Origin: Spodoptera frugiperda
Taxonomy: Eukaryota > Arthropoda > Insecta > Lepidoptera > Noctuidae
Reading direction: 5' to 3'
Length of the DNA stretch: 64,000 nt
Assembly: GCF_023101765.2 (NCBI RefSeq)
Contig: NC_064213.1
Location: 2,418,001 to 2,482,000, forward strand
The notes beneath the pieces are model-generated. The model had not been told where the DNA came from. It worked only from the letters and a program-made list of their open reading frames with translations, and did no database searches. Positions 24,821 through 37,054 of this stretch are shown piece after piece. The first letter of the stretch is position 1. Every line of letters starts with the position of its first letter. The position numbers and the translations under genes are program-made.

Positions 24821-25054
24821 GGGTGATTTTGGACCAGAGATGTGCTATGTTGCTATCCTGCAAAGCTCGAGTATTCAATGTATCGATAGTAGGGAAACTA
24901 TCTATAGCACGCATCCATAGGAAGGAGTTTTCCATTAAAAAAATAGCTTAGGTAAGTTCGTTTCCACCAGTGCAAGTGCCAATGAATATTATTGGTGGAA
25001 GCCAAACGCATCCACAGCAATGTAGCATAGCAAATTTCTGATGGAAAAGCACCC
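24821..25054. mobile_element. MITE family M1, copy 2 (234 bp)
   Basis: Left GGGTGATTTTGGACCAGAG and right 'ctgatggaaaagcaccc' termini, with inner 'atgtgctatgttgctat' and 'gtagcatagcaaatt' arms. More diverged than the copies at 15532 and 50837, and the shortened interior suggests an internal deletion. Confidence 0.7.
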
Positions 25055-26394
25055 TTAACGTTTCAAACCTTCAAGCTTCTTTATCTTTATTAAAAACTAA
25101 CGAAATATGTAAAAATCAAATCAAAAATGTACCATCATAGCTGAACTTTACAAACCTACGACATAACAAGACCAAATGACACGCTATATTGTTACAAAAA
25201 ATCTTGTTCTTAACATGTTAAGTGCCAAAAACGGATCATAATCTTACAAACTACGCAGCATGTAATGATTAGAATCAGAGATATGTAATAGTGTAACAAG
25301 TCTTATATAACAAAGTGACAGAATCTTGAGACATGTTTTGAGAGTCACGTTTTGATCTCACACTTGTACATAGGAAGCCAAACAATCGTTTCTTCTAAAG
25401 GTTGTCTGGTTGATATTACTGTCAGAGATAAGACTGGTTGATTTATTCAGAAAGGATATTCTTTCAGCTTCACTTTTAGGGAAATAAGCAACTTATCTAT
25501 GTTTAGTTTCTAGGTCACGGTCAATGCCTTATGCCAAATGCATTCAATACTAAAATGTGTCAAATCTCCTTAAGACTATCATTTCATCCACTTTCAGGTT
25601 TTCTAAAAAAAATTCAGTGCTAATTAGTAAAAAGTCCCCTTATGGTCTGTTACTAAGGTCCAAACAGTTTCATCAACAGATCTTTTAGAGGACGCAATTT
25701 TATCTCGAAAAATATTCTACATGTAGGGGGGGTCAAGAATTGGTCTGACTTGAATCGCCACCCTTGTCCCTCTTGGAAAAAGGGATGAAAACACTTTTTT
25801 TGCCATAGCATTAACTTTCGGGTTTTCTAAAAGTCTTTTCTAAAGTTGTCTTGCTTTCATCTATTATCGGGATCAAATTACATCAAAATTAGCTTAAAAA
25901 TTTAGGCATACTTTTGTAACCCACATAAACACCAAAGAACAGAGTATTACGTGCTACAATTTTTCTTTTTTCTTTTAGTACTATAGCTACCTACGTGACA
26001 TGAGCTGTTGCTAAGGTCCATAAAGTTTCATCAACAGATCTTTTATCAGAAACACAATCAGATCTCCAGAAATCTAATCAGAACTCTTACATTGCTGTCA
26101 AATGTCCCATCTTGACCTTGCGTTGTCAGATAATACATTGACAGTCCATTCACAGCATAAAGGTTGTCATTGATTATTTTGACCAAATCTTGATTTTTAT
26201 AATCCTACTTACATTGTACGTTCATGTATATATACATATATACATCTCCAGTAACTAAGTCCACGAAAAGAAAACGAGCAATTAAAACGAGGATTTATGA
26301 ATGTACAGTCTGATTCTATTCTATTGGTGGCTTTAACAGCCTTAAACCATTACAACAAAAAATAGGGGCCTTCAATTTACCTTACCACCTCCAT
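25055..26394. other. Unidentified repeat remnants
   Basis: The word pair 'taaggtcc(a/at)a.agtttcatcaacagatcttt' occurs at about 25650-25688 and again at about 26010-26046. 'gggttttctaaaa'-type words also recur. Probably a decayed element that I cannot identify. Confidence 0.35.
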
Positions 26395-26560
26395 TTTTTT
26401 AAGTCAGGTAATATCCCTAAAACCTGCCAAGTCTGAAAAATACTATGTTGAAAACCACATAAAAATCAGTTCAGAAAAACGCGAAGTAATGGTGCACAAA
26501 CATACATACAAGTCAAACTGAGAACCTCCTTTTTTAAGTCATGTCAAATGACCAACCTGC
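26395..26560 (-). repeat. Rep-F LINE-tail repeat
   Basis: 'aatactatgttgaaaaccac', 'aatggtgcacaaacatacat' and 'gtcaaactgagaacctcctt' plus a T-run. Inverted relative to the 34815 copy, with which it shares the 'caacatagtatt' and 'gtttgtgcgca' words. Confidence 0.55.
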
Positions 26561-26875
26561 CCTAAACTAACCATAAGAGACGAATATAAAAAAAAACATT
26601 ACACACACAACACAACTACTAGTTCATTACATAACAACATCTAGTTATCACAATTTTAATAACATGTTTACATTTATTTATAACGTTAACTTTGTTATGA
26701 CCAAAAAATCCTCCGCTAAAAATAGCAACCTACCATTATACATAGTTCAATGGTCGAAAACTAGTACCAACTTTAATATTATGTTATCGACTTACTCACG
26801 TAACTGTTTTATGAGGAACTCGACTAGTTTCAAGCCATATTCTATAAGAAATTCATATGAATATGAGCATTTTCT

Positions 26876-27030
26876 TTAAGGGGGGAAATCATCCTATGAC
26901 TTCTGCCGCCTTGAGCGAAGTGAAAGGGACTGTGAGACTCTTACTGACTAAAAACCACCCCGTTCCTACTCCTGCTTTTTCGCGCCGAAGCCCCAGTAAA
27001 CCCGCTAGGTAGTCCGCAGCTCCGGATGAA
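26876..27030 (+). repeat. Rep-A short repeat
   Basis: 'aggggggaaatcatcctatg', 'cttactgactaaaaacc', 'ccccgttcctactcctgct' and 'ggtagtccgcagctccggat' in order. Confidence 0.75.
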
Positions 27031-27562
27031 TATAGCCTAGACTAGCATGGCCAATAACAAAATAATTAATTTAGTATATCTCACAACAGTTATAATAAAA
27101 AACCCTACTTTAATATTTCCGCATATTATACAAGCTTTTGTTGTCTAAATAAAAAAAGTCGCTTATGACTGGAATAATCCATATTTTTTTAGTGATCACA
27201 TTCGTGGCATGCGTCATATATTTTGTCTGTCTGTACTTAAGGCTTGCTAAACCAGATTTTTTGATAACGATCTCAATTACCAATAATAGGACTTCTCGAA
27301 CTAGTATGTAATGATATATGGACCAATTATGACACCATTCATTTAAATAACGTCTAAAATTAACAACATTCTAGTCGCTATAAAAAGTCACAGATATTTT
27401 CGATTCAATAAATAAATACTAAGTATATCCTACCTAGACTACACCTTACCCTTGAAAAAGTGTTTGTGTTATGTTAATTATTATCTAGAAATAGAAGTTG
27501 GTAATATAGTAAATAGATATATATTTGTAAATCCTTGGCCAAAAAAAAAACAGTCGGAAATT
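27031..27562. other. No feature seen
   Basis: AT-rich spacer before the minisatellite. Confidence 0.5.
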
Positions 27563-27852
27563 CGCTACGAAATCGGGACGAATCATTACACACGCTACGA
27601 AATTGGGACGGAACGCTACGCACGCTACGAAGTCGGGACGACTCGCTATGCTACGAAACTGGGACGTTACGCTACGCTCTGAAATCAGAGGTACTAGCCA
27701 AATGTAATTTAGCGTGTCTGCAAATAGAGTAGAAATGTAAATTATATGGGTAACTCTCTCGGTAGACAAGCAGTAAAGTGGCTACAGGATGGGCCGGTTC
27801 GCTACGAAATTGGTACGGGACACTACGAACTTGGAACGGGCCGCTACGCCTA
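27563..27852 (+). repeat. 30-bp degenerate minisatellite
   Basis: The unit starts with CGCTACGAAATCGGGACG and recurs with a 30-bp period at 27563, 27593 and about 27623, then decays. A second block follows at 27797-27852 (cgctacgaaattggtacg and relatives). Because 30 is a multiple of three, one open frame (27452-27682) translates the units as decapeptides of the RYEIGTxxYx type. CpG content is far above the surroundings. No known protein repeat is recognised, and a coding role is unsupported. Confidence 0.65.
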
Positions 27853-28584
27853 GGCTATGAATCTTCACAACCAATTACATACCACTCACAATAAAACACA
27901 TGTATCTACTTATAAACCTACACAATACACAAGTAGCAACAACATTGTGTCTCACAATCAGTCACACACTCCTACCATAAGTACAAACATTACTGTATTC
28001 TCAATTATCACGTCCTTATCACTTAGACGATAAAGTCGTATTTACAATAAACATTTTTTTTCCTTTAAATCATCTTGTTTGCTATAATGCGAATATAATT
28101 GTACTTCCTTGTGAAATCATATTGTCAAGGTGGATTTAAGTAAGTTATTTGCATTATTTACTGAGTATTCTGGTAAAACAATAGGTCTACTACATTGTAG
28201 ATTGATAGTAACAGTTTATGAGGCAATTCTTGTGCTTCAGATGTTTCTTAGGAACTAACTTCATATATATCTCATTTATGTGAAAAGGGTGAATATACGC
28301 ATATTCTATTTCTATGTGTTTAAGGATAAGAATCCTTATGTAAGATTAGCTAAGATTTAAAATTGTAAAATAAGATTTTTATGTCTGACTGTTAGTTAAA
28401 CGTGAAGTATAATTGGTTGAATTTTATTAACTTCTTATGATTAGGTATTAGGTACTTATTGATACTACGTAATTAGTATACGCGTTCATATAAGTATCTA
28501 GTAAACTTATGTTAGAAAAGACTTGATATAACATCAATTTTGATAGAAAAATATATATCTATCAATGTTTATTGTTATAACTGT
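27853..28584. other. No feature seen
   Basis: AT-rich spacer. Confidence 0.5.
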
Positions 28585-28640
28585 GTGTAGCTGTTGCCCG
28601 CGGCTTCGTTCGTGTGGACTTCGTGACTAATAAAGGTAGC
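28585..28640 (-). repeat. Rep-G tail scrap
   Basis: 'agctgttgcccgcggcttcg', then 'ttcgtgtgga': the complement of the 'cgaaatcgcgggcaacag' word at the end of the 34200-34400 copy. Confidence 0.45.
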
Positions 28641-31600
28641 CAAAGGTTCTCCTTAATACATCAGCATGATTTCTTTAAAGTTATAGAGGGCTCTTTAAAA
28701 TAAATAAAAATGTCGCTAGTGGCTCTGTTTCATTGCTCCCAACTCCCAAGTACATGTACTTATGTATAATTACAAGATTTATATCAATGGCTTATTGGAA
28801 GAATAATTAGAACTATTGGAAGCCAGTTTTGCAATATATGCCAATTATCATTAAATATTAATATTATCATAATGTCACCTACTAGCCTTGGCCATTACTT
28901 CAGAAATTTGCCATTAAAGAAAATAATAATTAAAGTTATATAGGTACATCCTTATAACAATGGAAAGTTACTTAATGATGCTTCTTATTAATTTATTTCG
29001 CCAATTTATATCTCTATTATAGTAATATATATGACCTATTGTGTTTTTTTTTTATTAACAAAATATAATTGAGACGGCTAATAAAAACTTATCGGAACTA
29101 AAACCTGTTTGAAACATACTCCTGCCGTTATATTGTTCTAGAAAGGTTTTTATTCATCTAATCTTAATGGTTGGTTCGACTATGTGTCACGCACAACCAA
29201 TTACGATGTCGAAGATTGTGAAACGAACCCTTAAGGGCGGCCAACCAACGTGACGTGGATTTGAAAATGGAACGGACTGATTACTCGATTCCACATTCTA
29301 ATTTTGCAATAGTGATGCGGTCTATTGCAACGGAAAGATGGGAGGGACAACAATCGGACACATTATTGCGAAAAGTATCCGATTACTTAGTCGATTGTTG
29401 ACTTAACTAGCAATGAATACCGATAATTAGAGTCACGTCGTCTCACGCTTGAACGATTCGCAAATGGTTTACTATCGGCTAATTTGCTTTACGTTCTTAC
29501 ATAGATTGAAAGATGTAAATTGCTTAATGTGTATTTCTTTTCTAGACGGCGTTAGCAAGCCAAATTTTCATATTTTATTAGCGTGTGTTGGAAAACTGGT
29601 TACCTACTTTATTAAAAAGGATATTTTTGTTTTTAGCGAAAGTGTGTCTAACAAAGACATTCTCTTGAACCGTTAGACAATGTGAACGATCTTTTGTAAC
29701 ATTAGCTGATGACTAATGATACACAACACACCATTGAACGGTGCAAATTATCCGTCAGCTCTTTCCTCTGTTCGAAATACAGATTTGAATAAAGTACTTG
29801 AGCTAATATCACCGTCACTTCCTTAATTGCACTTTATTTATTTACGCGGGAACGTAACAAAAGTTTGACATATACTTTCAATTATTTAAAAGTGACAGCT
29901 GTCATTACTGTAATTTTTTAATTTGTTTATGCCTTGTGACGTCAAAGGATATCGAGTACTGCCAAACAAATATTACTATAATGGCCACAACATACTACCT
30001 ACTACCTATACTTATGTATATGTGTTTCGGCTCTCGATAGACCAAATAATATTTTCCACTAAAAGAGTTTACTTTCCTACTTAAAGGCGATAAAAAATAA
30101 ATTATTTTCCATTGTTGAAATCTCTCGAGTTAGTACTCGACAAACTACACAATTTATTACTTAGACAAAGTGCACAGCTCGTCTAGTCTAGACAATTTCA
30201 ACTTGCTCTAGTTTGAAGTAAACATCCATATTGCATCTACAAATAAAAAGACTTGCTTTAAATAAAAATCATCTGTGGATTGTTAGAGTATATTAAAACC
30301 ACTCGGTAATTGAAGTCTTCATAACATCTCTCTCTAGGTACTCATAAAAACGCTAATGCATTTAAGTACGTAATTTAAATTGTTATAAATACTAAAGCCT
30401 TTCGCTATGTGCCGTGAGAAGACATTATCAATCAGCTTTCCATGACCATGTGCGTCTCAAATCCTTGACACGCATTCACACGTATCAATTGAAAATAATA
30501 ACAAAGAGACATTTCGCAACTTACTTATTGACATAACATTAAAAATTTATTGAATAAACGCTTTACAAATTACAATACGAGTGCATATATCGGTAAAAAA
30601 TCGAAATTGATATTTTGTAATCGGACGGCGAAGAGAAAAATCGATAAAAAACGGTTTTGTTATTGTTGTTTCATAACAGCTATTGTAACGGACTGATATG
30701 GAAACCGGTCAAGTGTGTGCAATGGCCTTAGAGTGAAACAATGTTACAATATTATCATAATCACTTGCTTAACACTAGATGATAATTTATTAGATTACAC
30801 ATGCAAGTACCTAATCATTCTTCGCTGACTCATCATTCCTGTGCGTAGATGCAACACGATTTTGTAAAAAGAAAATGTATATAGAAAATATTTCACACAT
30901 AAGTAATAAATATATGGCGATTTCTAGCGCACATTTTTATAAATAAACACTAACTAAAACATTTTCGAATATTCGCTACGTTTCTCGTGGTAGATATCGT
31001 AGCCTTATTATACAAATATACATTAATATGTATCCAGGTTGCAGATAGATATTTTTATTCAAATTAAATAGGTTAAGTAGGTACACATTATCGAAGCCAT
31101 TTTGTGCATTTCAAACACCGTGATAATTGGGTATGTACTCTTTTTTAATAATTACGTTAACTGTCGTCAAGAAGCTAAGAGGCTAGCGATTCCCATAAAC
31201 AAATTCAGCTTTTATTGGTAATGCAATTTGTTTAAAACAATATAAAATGTACACCTCAATTTATTGAAGAGTACGTAAGTACCTAAATAAAATAAATATA
31301 AGCTACAATTTCATGACAAACAATACTAAACCTCAATAAAAGATTTTACCTGCTTATGTTTTAGTAAAAATATTATTTTAAGACCGACAAAGTTCAACGG
31401 TCTTTATGAAAATTGTTGAGCTTGTTCGTTTTATCGCCAAATTAAGGTCGCTTGGTCTGTTTGACAAGTTTATTTATATTCATAGCTATTTTTGTTATTG
31501 ATACCAACTATAACTTTGTTTTATTTGCTTAGTAAAAACCAATTATTTATTTAGCTCTTCATGCAATGCTGCAAAGTACAAGGTGGGCTTTATGCCGAAG

Positions 31601-32097
31601 ACATTTTCTACCAGCCAGACCTTTGGGTGATGGAGAGACAAACTAAAGGTAGGTGCACGAGAAACCAAAAAAAGAGGTAAAAGTAGCAAAATGCAACATA
31701 CTTACACAAGTATGTACAATATATATTTAAATATGTAATATGGAAACATAATTAACCTACATAATAACATTAGATATACTACTTGCATATAATATACATA
31801 CATATTATTTGTAGCCATGACAATTAAAGATTTTACGAGCATAAAGTTTCCAACTATTTACAAACATCAAGAAAGCATTAGCAAAATAAACTTGACATAA
31901 TATTATTATGTACACAACGACAGATGTCGGTCACACTTCTACTTACATTGATTGATTACGATTATGAAGACCATTAATGAACATTTTGTTTACAAATAAT
32001 GCGACATAGCCTGTGGAACGGGTAGGAAGGAAACGTGTCTAATTTCACGACAGCAAACAGAACGGGCTTGCATATTTTTTTTATTTTAGGTAATGAA
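28641..32097. other. 3.4 kb without recognised genes
   Basis: AT-rich throughout. A TGACGTCA octamer at 29937-29944 is isolated. Sequence around 31575-31665 ('ggctttatgccgaagacatt', 'ccagacctttgggtgatgg') has less biased composition and resembles a LINE 3' region, without a frame I can place. Confidence 0.4.
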
Positions 32098-32225
32098 GTT
32101 TTGAAAATCGAACGTTTTGTTTTTATTCTAGTAAATATTTTTGTGCATTTTGAAAATCGAACGTATATTTTTTATTTATTTTAGAAAAAAATATATTTGT
32201 GTGTTTTAAAAATCGAACGTAGCTA
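32098..32225. repeat. Three-copy imperfect tandem repeat
   Basis: 'ttttgaaaatcgaacgt' appears at about 32098, 32148 and (as 'ttttaaaaatcgaacgt') 32204, separated by T/A-rich spacers that are themselves alike. The period is 50-55 bp. Confidence 0.6.
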
Positions 32226-32269
32226 TAAGTATATTTTTCCTACCCATAGATGAGATTTTAAGATTATTT

Positions 32270-32415
32270 AGACACCACTGACTAACGGTGAAGGAAAACA
32301 TCGTGAGGACACCTGGGCTTATAATTTCTAGTTATAAGTTTGAAATCGCCAACCCGCATTGAGCAAGTGTGGTGATTAATGCTCAAACCTTCTTCATGTA
32401 AGAAGAGCTGATGAT
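32270..32415 (+). repeat. LINE 3'-tail repeat (copy 1)
   Basis: 'taagattatttagacaccac', 'aacggtgaaggaaaacatcg', 'tgaggacacctgggctta', 'attgagcaagtgtggtgatt' and 'aatgctcaaacctt', ending in a GAT repeat. The second copy is at 56590-56770. Confidence 0.65.
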
Positions 32416-32789
32416 GATGTAGTTTTTTTTTTTAAATATTAGGTCCTTCTTTTGTGAGCCTTTTTTTACTACTAGATAAGTTATTAGATTTTTGACATTT
32501 GTTTTATTGAATATCTGTCAAAATCCTATATCAATCCAATGATTTATCAATCTAACAGAATCTCAAGCACTGGTGATAAATATTGAGGTTTTATTCAATT
32601 TCTTGTCGTAGAAAACCCAAACCGCAACCTACACGCCATAATGTTTTATGATTCATTGTTTGGGCCGTGCATACAAACGACAAATTATTTTCTAATTTTT
32701 GTCTTGTTTCAATTCGGCATTGTCTTTGCCCTGTAGTTGAAGTATGACGCAGAGGAAACAGGATCATAGCTATAGATAATTTAGTTTAT

Positions 32790-32885
32790 AGGCTGGCGTT
32801 AGGCGGGTGGATCAAGGGCCTGATACAGAAGGTAGTTCTGGAAACAGCACGCATTGTGAGGAAGTTTCTGTATGTGGAGTCCTAA
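32790..32885 (+). pseudogene. C-terminal tail of a retroelement ORF
   Basis: The last 31 codons of an open frame, with ARIVRKFL near the C-terminus and a TAA stop at 32883-32885, followed by a structured-looking 3' region to about 33230 ('gaccttacgactggctggc', 'cataaccctgggacgcgcc', 'ggcgggcttgaccca'). The repetitive look and loss of frame upstream indicate a truncated retroelement 3' end. I recognise the tail style from lepidopteran LINEs but cannot name the clade. Confidence 0.5.
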
Positions 32886-33232
32886 CCACCGGTAGCTTGG
32901 ACTATGCTCCCGCTACTGGTCGGCTCCTATTTTTAAATATTATTTTATTATGTATTTTAAATAAATATATGGAATAATTTACTTCATAGTACTGATGTAG
33001 GAAAAGACCTTACGACTGGCTGGCAGACAGAAGTTACTATAGCGTATAATAAATTATGGACATCTGCAACACTAGAGATGTCATCGCATATTATTTAGAT
33101 CCAAGAAGACAGTCATTCATAACCCTGGGACGCGCCAGACTACAGTGTTCCGGTGTTTTCATGGGTATATCTATTATAGATCCTGGCTTACAGGAGTTGC
33201 AGCGGAATGGGAGGTTGTGGCGGGCTTGACCC
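32886..33232 (+). repeat. Probable 3' UTR of the preceding retroelement fragment
   Basis: Less AT-rich than its surroundings and directly following the stop codon at 32885. It begins 'ccaccggtagcttggacta' and ends 'gtggcgggcttgaccca' before A-rich sequence. Assignment as the 3' UTR is by position and remembered similarity. Confidence 0.45.
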
Positions 33233-33624
33233 ATTAAAAAAATATATTTGTCTCGAAGAACCGATGCTCTAGTTTCGTAGAAAATTATTAAATATATCTA
33301 TATTTTACAGTCGAAATATTGTTGTAAACCAAAATTTTCAATACTCAGATGGCCTTATTCCGTTAGTAACGCCCCCCTTAGTCCTCAATAAGTGTCTAAT
33401 CGGGTCATGTAAATTGGACTTAGATTGTGGGTCACACTACTTTCTGTTGCTTAGCAATACCAAACATCACATATGTATGAAGGGAAGTTATATTAGCTAG
33501 TCTTCAATCGATAGTTTATTTTGGTAATTTGTATCATATCGTAGAACGATTATTACGATTCGATTAAGATGTTGTTGAATTGTCTTTTGGAATACTTTAA
33601 TGTATATGTGAAGAAGTGATGATG
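33233..33624. other. No feature seen
   Basis: AT-rich spacer. Confidence 0.5.
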
Positions 33625-33688
33625 TTTGTCAACGCACCAACGATACAGGGAAATATCCTAGTTTGGGACAACGTTTAAAAAAAACAAA
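33625..33688 (+). repeat. Rep-B SINE 3' scrap
   Basis: 'gtttgtcaacgcaccaacga', 'tacagggaaatatcctagtt', 'tgggacaacgtttaaaa' and an A-run: the last 60 bp of Rep-B. Confidence 0.6.
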
Positions 33689-34199
33689 TCTTAATGTTAA
33701 TCTGACATCCGAAATTAAAAAAATAATAAAAATTTAAGATCAACACGATGATCAAGTTAAGCAATTTACTTGACAATATTAAGTGTTGAACGACAATTAT
33801 CAGAAATTAGATCATTTTGACTAATAAACATCGTCAATTAGACGGCTTAAGCTAATAAACTACATATATTTCCATTGTGATACTATGTAAATATATCTCT
33901 CACGATTACATACTTCTGAAAAACATCAGATTGAGCGCGATTTACGTCAACAAGTCAACAATACACGTGGCTAATAAATGATCAATTACCATCTACCACC
34001 ATGCACTTAGATAATGCAATTAGTGTCTTACTTTACTTGATTTAAAGTCCTATATTCCTTAGATAGGGCAAATAGTATTCACAGAGGTCCTCCATTTGGA
34101 TCGGTCATCTAATCTAGACTAATAAATGAAATTAGAATATCTTTTTGTACTTATTATTCAAATAGCCATTTTTTACTACATGCATAATCATACACGTGC
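33689..34199. other. No feature seen
   Basis: AT-rich spacer. Confidence 0.5.
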
Positions 34200-34402
34200 G
34201 ATACATATATCCAAATCACATTTTATTAAATTATTGTCTGTCTGTCTTTGTTTGTTCCGGATAATCTCTAAAATGGCTGGACCGATTTTGACGGGATTTT
34301 ATTTGCAGGTAGCTGATGTACTAAAGAGTAACTTAACCCAAATTCTGTCAGAACTAATTATTCTACGCGGACGAAATCGCGGGCAACAGTTAGTAATAAA
34401 TA
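34200..34402 (+). repeat. Rep-G RTE-like LINE tail
   Basis: 'ttgtctgtctgtctttg', 'ctaaaatggctggaccgatt', 'ttgacgggattttatttgc' and the terminal 'cgcggacgaaatcgcgggc' with 'aacagttagtaataa'. A 147-codon frame (34126-34569) runs through it, but the repeat explains its sequence, so it is not annotated as a gene. Confidence 0.65.
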
Positions 34403-34814
34403 AAAATAAAAAATACTTTTTTATAATGCTACTGAACACATTTTCCCTTTGTATGAATGTTAATTCGAAGAATACAAAAATACCTTTTCAATCTTTCGAT
34501 ACCCGTTATTGTAAAAAGTTCGAAATAACCATGTTTTATGGTCATGAAACTCAAATTATGGCTTCATAACTGGTTTTGGGATAATAAAGTTGAAATATAA
34601 AATACATAATAATAGGTATATGAAACCTGACATTTGAATCAAAACCGGCGTCGAAGCCAAAAGTAACATATGTACACATATGTTTTAAGAAATCTTTCCA
34701 ATGTCATTCCTCTCTCTTATATGCAAGAACGGACCTCTCTTTCTCTTACAGTCCTTTGTATTCTTCTTTTTGTCCATAAACTAAGTCATATTACTCCATT
34801 CTATTATTTTTAAC

Positions 34815-35045
34815 CGACTTCAAAAAAAAGGAGGTTCTTATGTATGTTTGTGCGCAATTATCTCGCGTTTGACACATCCGATTTTGATACGGTTTTCAAC
34901 ATAGTATTATTCAAATTTAGAAAAAGGTGCGTCCCATGAAAATTCGTAACAAACAGACAAAAATTATAAAAAACATATTATTTTGATGTATGTATTTGTA
35001 TATATCGTATATTTCATCACATGCAGGTAGTAAAAGGCGGTTTTT
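34815..35045 (+). repeat. Rep-F LINE-tail repeat
   Basis: 'aaccgacttcaaaaaaaagg', 'aggttcttatgtatgtttgt', 'cacatccgattttgatacgg' and 'tttcaacatagtatt'. The best-preserved of the three Rep-F copies. Confidence 0.65.
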
Positions 35046-35948
35046 TAAATATTACAAACAGACATTACAGTTTTGTTTATTAGTCTAGACTAAATGGTAA
35101 ATACTAATGATCTTAGTAGTACCTAAATAGCCATAAAATAAATGCCTAAGTGTCCGATCGTTAGAGATTCATCCCCATTATTAATGGTGAGTTTTATATC
35201 TCATCCTAATGTAATTTCTCTAACTGTGCGTACATTTAACATCAGTTTTCATTATTAAGCGTTTACTTGCCAACATCGTAACATAGATCGTTTACAACAA
35301 ATCGAATAATCGATTATCGATACGAAGCCTTTAAAGCAAAATGAAACTATCGACTTAAGTATTTTAATTTATCTACTAATTAATTTTATTTTAATAGTTG
35401 TTTCCCTCTTAAGACGTAACTCAAATCGTTTTGTTATTTATTTTTAAGTACGTGATAGATGCAATATCTATCGTTTTATTTATTCACCGCTTATCTTAAT
35501 GGGATCCTATTGTTATTCACTTGAATATAATGATAAAAATCATTATAAATATAAAAGTTGTTTGATCGTTTCTCATTTTAATGATCAATCTATTCACAGA
35601 TAATTAAGAATCGAATCAAATAGCGAAAGGATAAATACGTTCTCGTGAGTATGGCATTTTATATTCATAAACGTGATTTATTTATCAAAAAATATATTAA
35701 TATCGTTATTATATTAATAGTAAAGAATTTTTATTGCAATTGCATTACTCAACTCAACTGTACGTAAATTAAAAGCGTTACTAAAACCTAACATTATTAA
35801 CACTATAATAATTCGTTGAATATAACAAATTAATTTACTTTAAATACTTTTACGCCCACCGTCATTAGCAAAACAAGTCAGTGACTTAATTAAACATTTC
35901 ACAAACACTAAATTTCTAACTTTGACGTAATAAAAAATGTATGAAACC
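35046..35948. other. Likely intron sequence, no feature seen
   Basis: AT-rich. It lies downstream of the 35955 donor on the minus strand, so if the exon call is right this is intron. Confidence 0.45.
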
Positions 35949-35954
35949 ACTTAC

Positions 35955-36030
35955 TTGGCTTATCCGAAACGTCATCATCCATGATCGCCAACTTGCTCGG
36001 CCGTTTGTCATCATCAGACTTCAAACCCAT
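35955..36030 (-). CDS. Probable first coding exon of an unrecognised host gene
   Basis: Reading the minus strand, an ATG at 36030-36028 opens a 25-codon frame starting MGLKSDDDKRPSK and ending in an acidic MDDDVSDKP. It leaves the exon in phase 1 at a strong donor, AA|GTAAGT (35954-35949). The codon use and GC content differ sharply from the surrounding AT-rich DNA, and no repeat copy is seen elsewhere in the window. A TATA box (minus TATAAAA, 36224-36218) lies about 190 bp upstream, beyond a plausible 5' UTR. The peptide is hydrophilic and charged with no signal sequence, suggesting a cytosolic or nuclear N-terminus. The exit phase and leftover base match the exon at 59217-59355, so both may join the same downstream exon. 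I do not recognise the protein. The coordinates cover the coding part only. Confidence 0.6.
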
Positions 36031-36189
36031 GTTCACTGCAGCGGCCGGAAAATTAAGAAAAAAAAACAAATTTAAATAAAGAACGCGGTCTTTATATTAC
36101 GCTCACTAAACTTGCACAGTCTATACAAATTATTTATTTATTTTATTTTTTAATTATTTTTGTGATGTTGGTAAAAAAAAAGTTTGGAA

Positions 36190-36370
36190 TTATTGTTGAT
36201 GTGTATTATTTTTTTTATTTTATACGCGCGCGTCAAACCGCCATGCTCGACAGGTGAGCCGGGCCGCGTACTTCGCTCGCGAAGGTTAGTATCGACTGTC
36301 ACGGTACGATGGACTAGCCTTGTTTTTAAGGCACGCGACTTGCAAGCACGCAGCTGACTCGATCGCTCGC
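36190..36370 (-). promoter_or_regulatory. TATA-containing CpG-rich promoter
   Basis: On the minus strand a CpG-dense block (36370 to about 36225, with 'cgcgcgcg' and 'cttcgctcgcgaa') leads into TATAAAA (36224-36218). An initiator-like ATCAACA follows about 25-30 bp on, near 36192-36198. This TATA-to-initiator spacing is the usual one, and it places a start about 160 bp before the ATG at 36030. Such a CpG cluster does not recur elsewhere outside repeats. Confidence 0.5.
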
Positions 36371-37054
36371 ATATGTAGGTAGATTTGGATCTGGGAAATT
36401 GACATAGTTGACAAGATTATCGTTTATGTAAATACTAGATATCTATTGTTAGTTAATTGCTCGCTTTTTACTTGTAACATGGCGTTTTAATTTACTTTTA
36501 GGTATAAGCAGAAGTAAATAATGCTTACTACCTTTATGTCCTACTTTTTATTTTAGATAAGTTTGTTCTTGACTCTATTCTAGTCTAATTTTTTATAAGA
36601 ATATCTAAAGATAGACAGTTTTAATTTACTCAGGTCCTTTAAGTACAAATTGGCCTTGGAAATAAATAGGAACGCGCTTGCATTAAACAAACATTTAAAA
36701 AATAAGGTGACGTGCATTGTCGATGACTAAATTGTCAGTAAAAGTACAGAGGATCGAGGTGTGTCGACTACGTGAATGTAACAAAAGGAATTAATGACAT
36801 TTAATATGTCTTCTGCTCGCTTCATTCATCCCTTTAAGAAATTAAAAAGAGTAACCAATTCATTAGCCTTTTATCATTAATCCATCCATTTATCTCGTAC
36901 TTGTATTGTATTAAGGTACCTTCTATACATAACAAAACTGACGAATGTGCACCTTTAATCTGTCAGGGCCATTGTCAAAGGATAATTAATTCTTTTTTTT
37001 ATATTTGCTTTAGGAACGTCTTTGTGTGATCCACAAATTAGGTAAAAAAGAGCT
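36371..37054. other. No feature except a short Rep-B-like scrap
   Basis: 'aggaacgtctttgtgtgatc' plus 'cacaaatta' at 37011-37039 resembles the middle of Rep-B. The rest is plain AT-rich sequence. Confidence 0.4.

Noticed and set aside
27563..27852. CRISPR-like array of spaced repeats
   Set aside because: Units vary, spacers are themselves repetitive, and the organism is a eukaryote; a minisatellite explains it.
34126..34569. 147-codon open frame as a possible gene
   Set aside because: Its central part is the Rep-G LINE tail, and the rest is AT-rich low-complexity coding with no domain.
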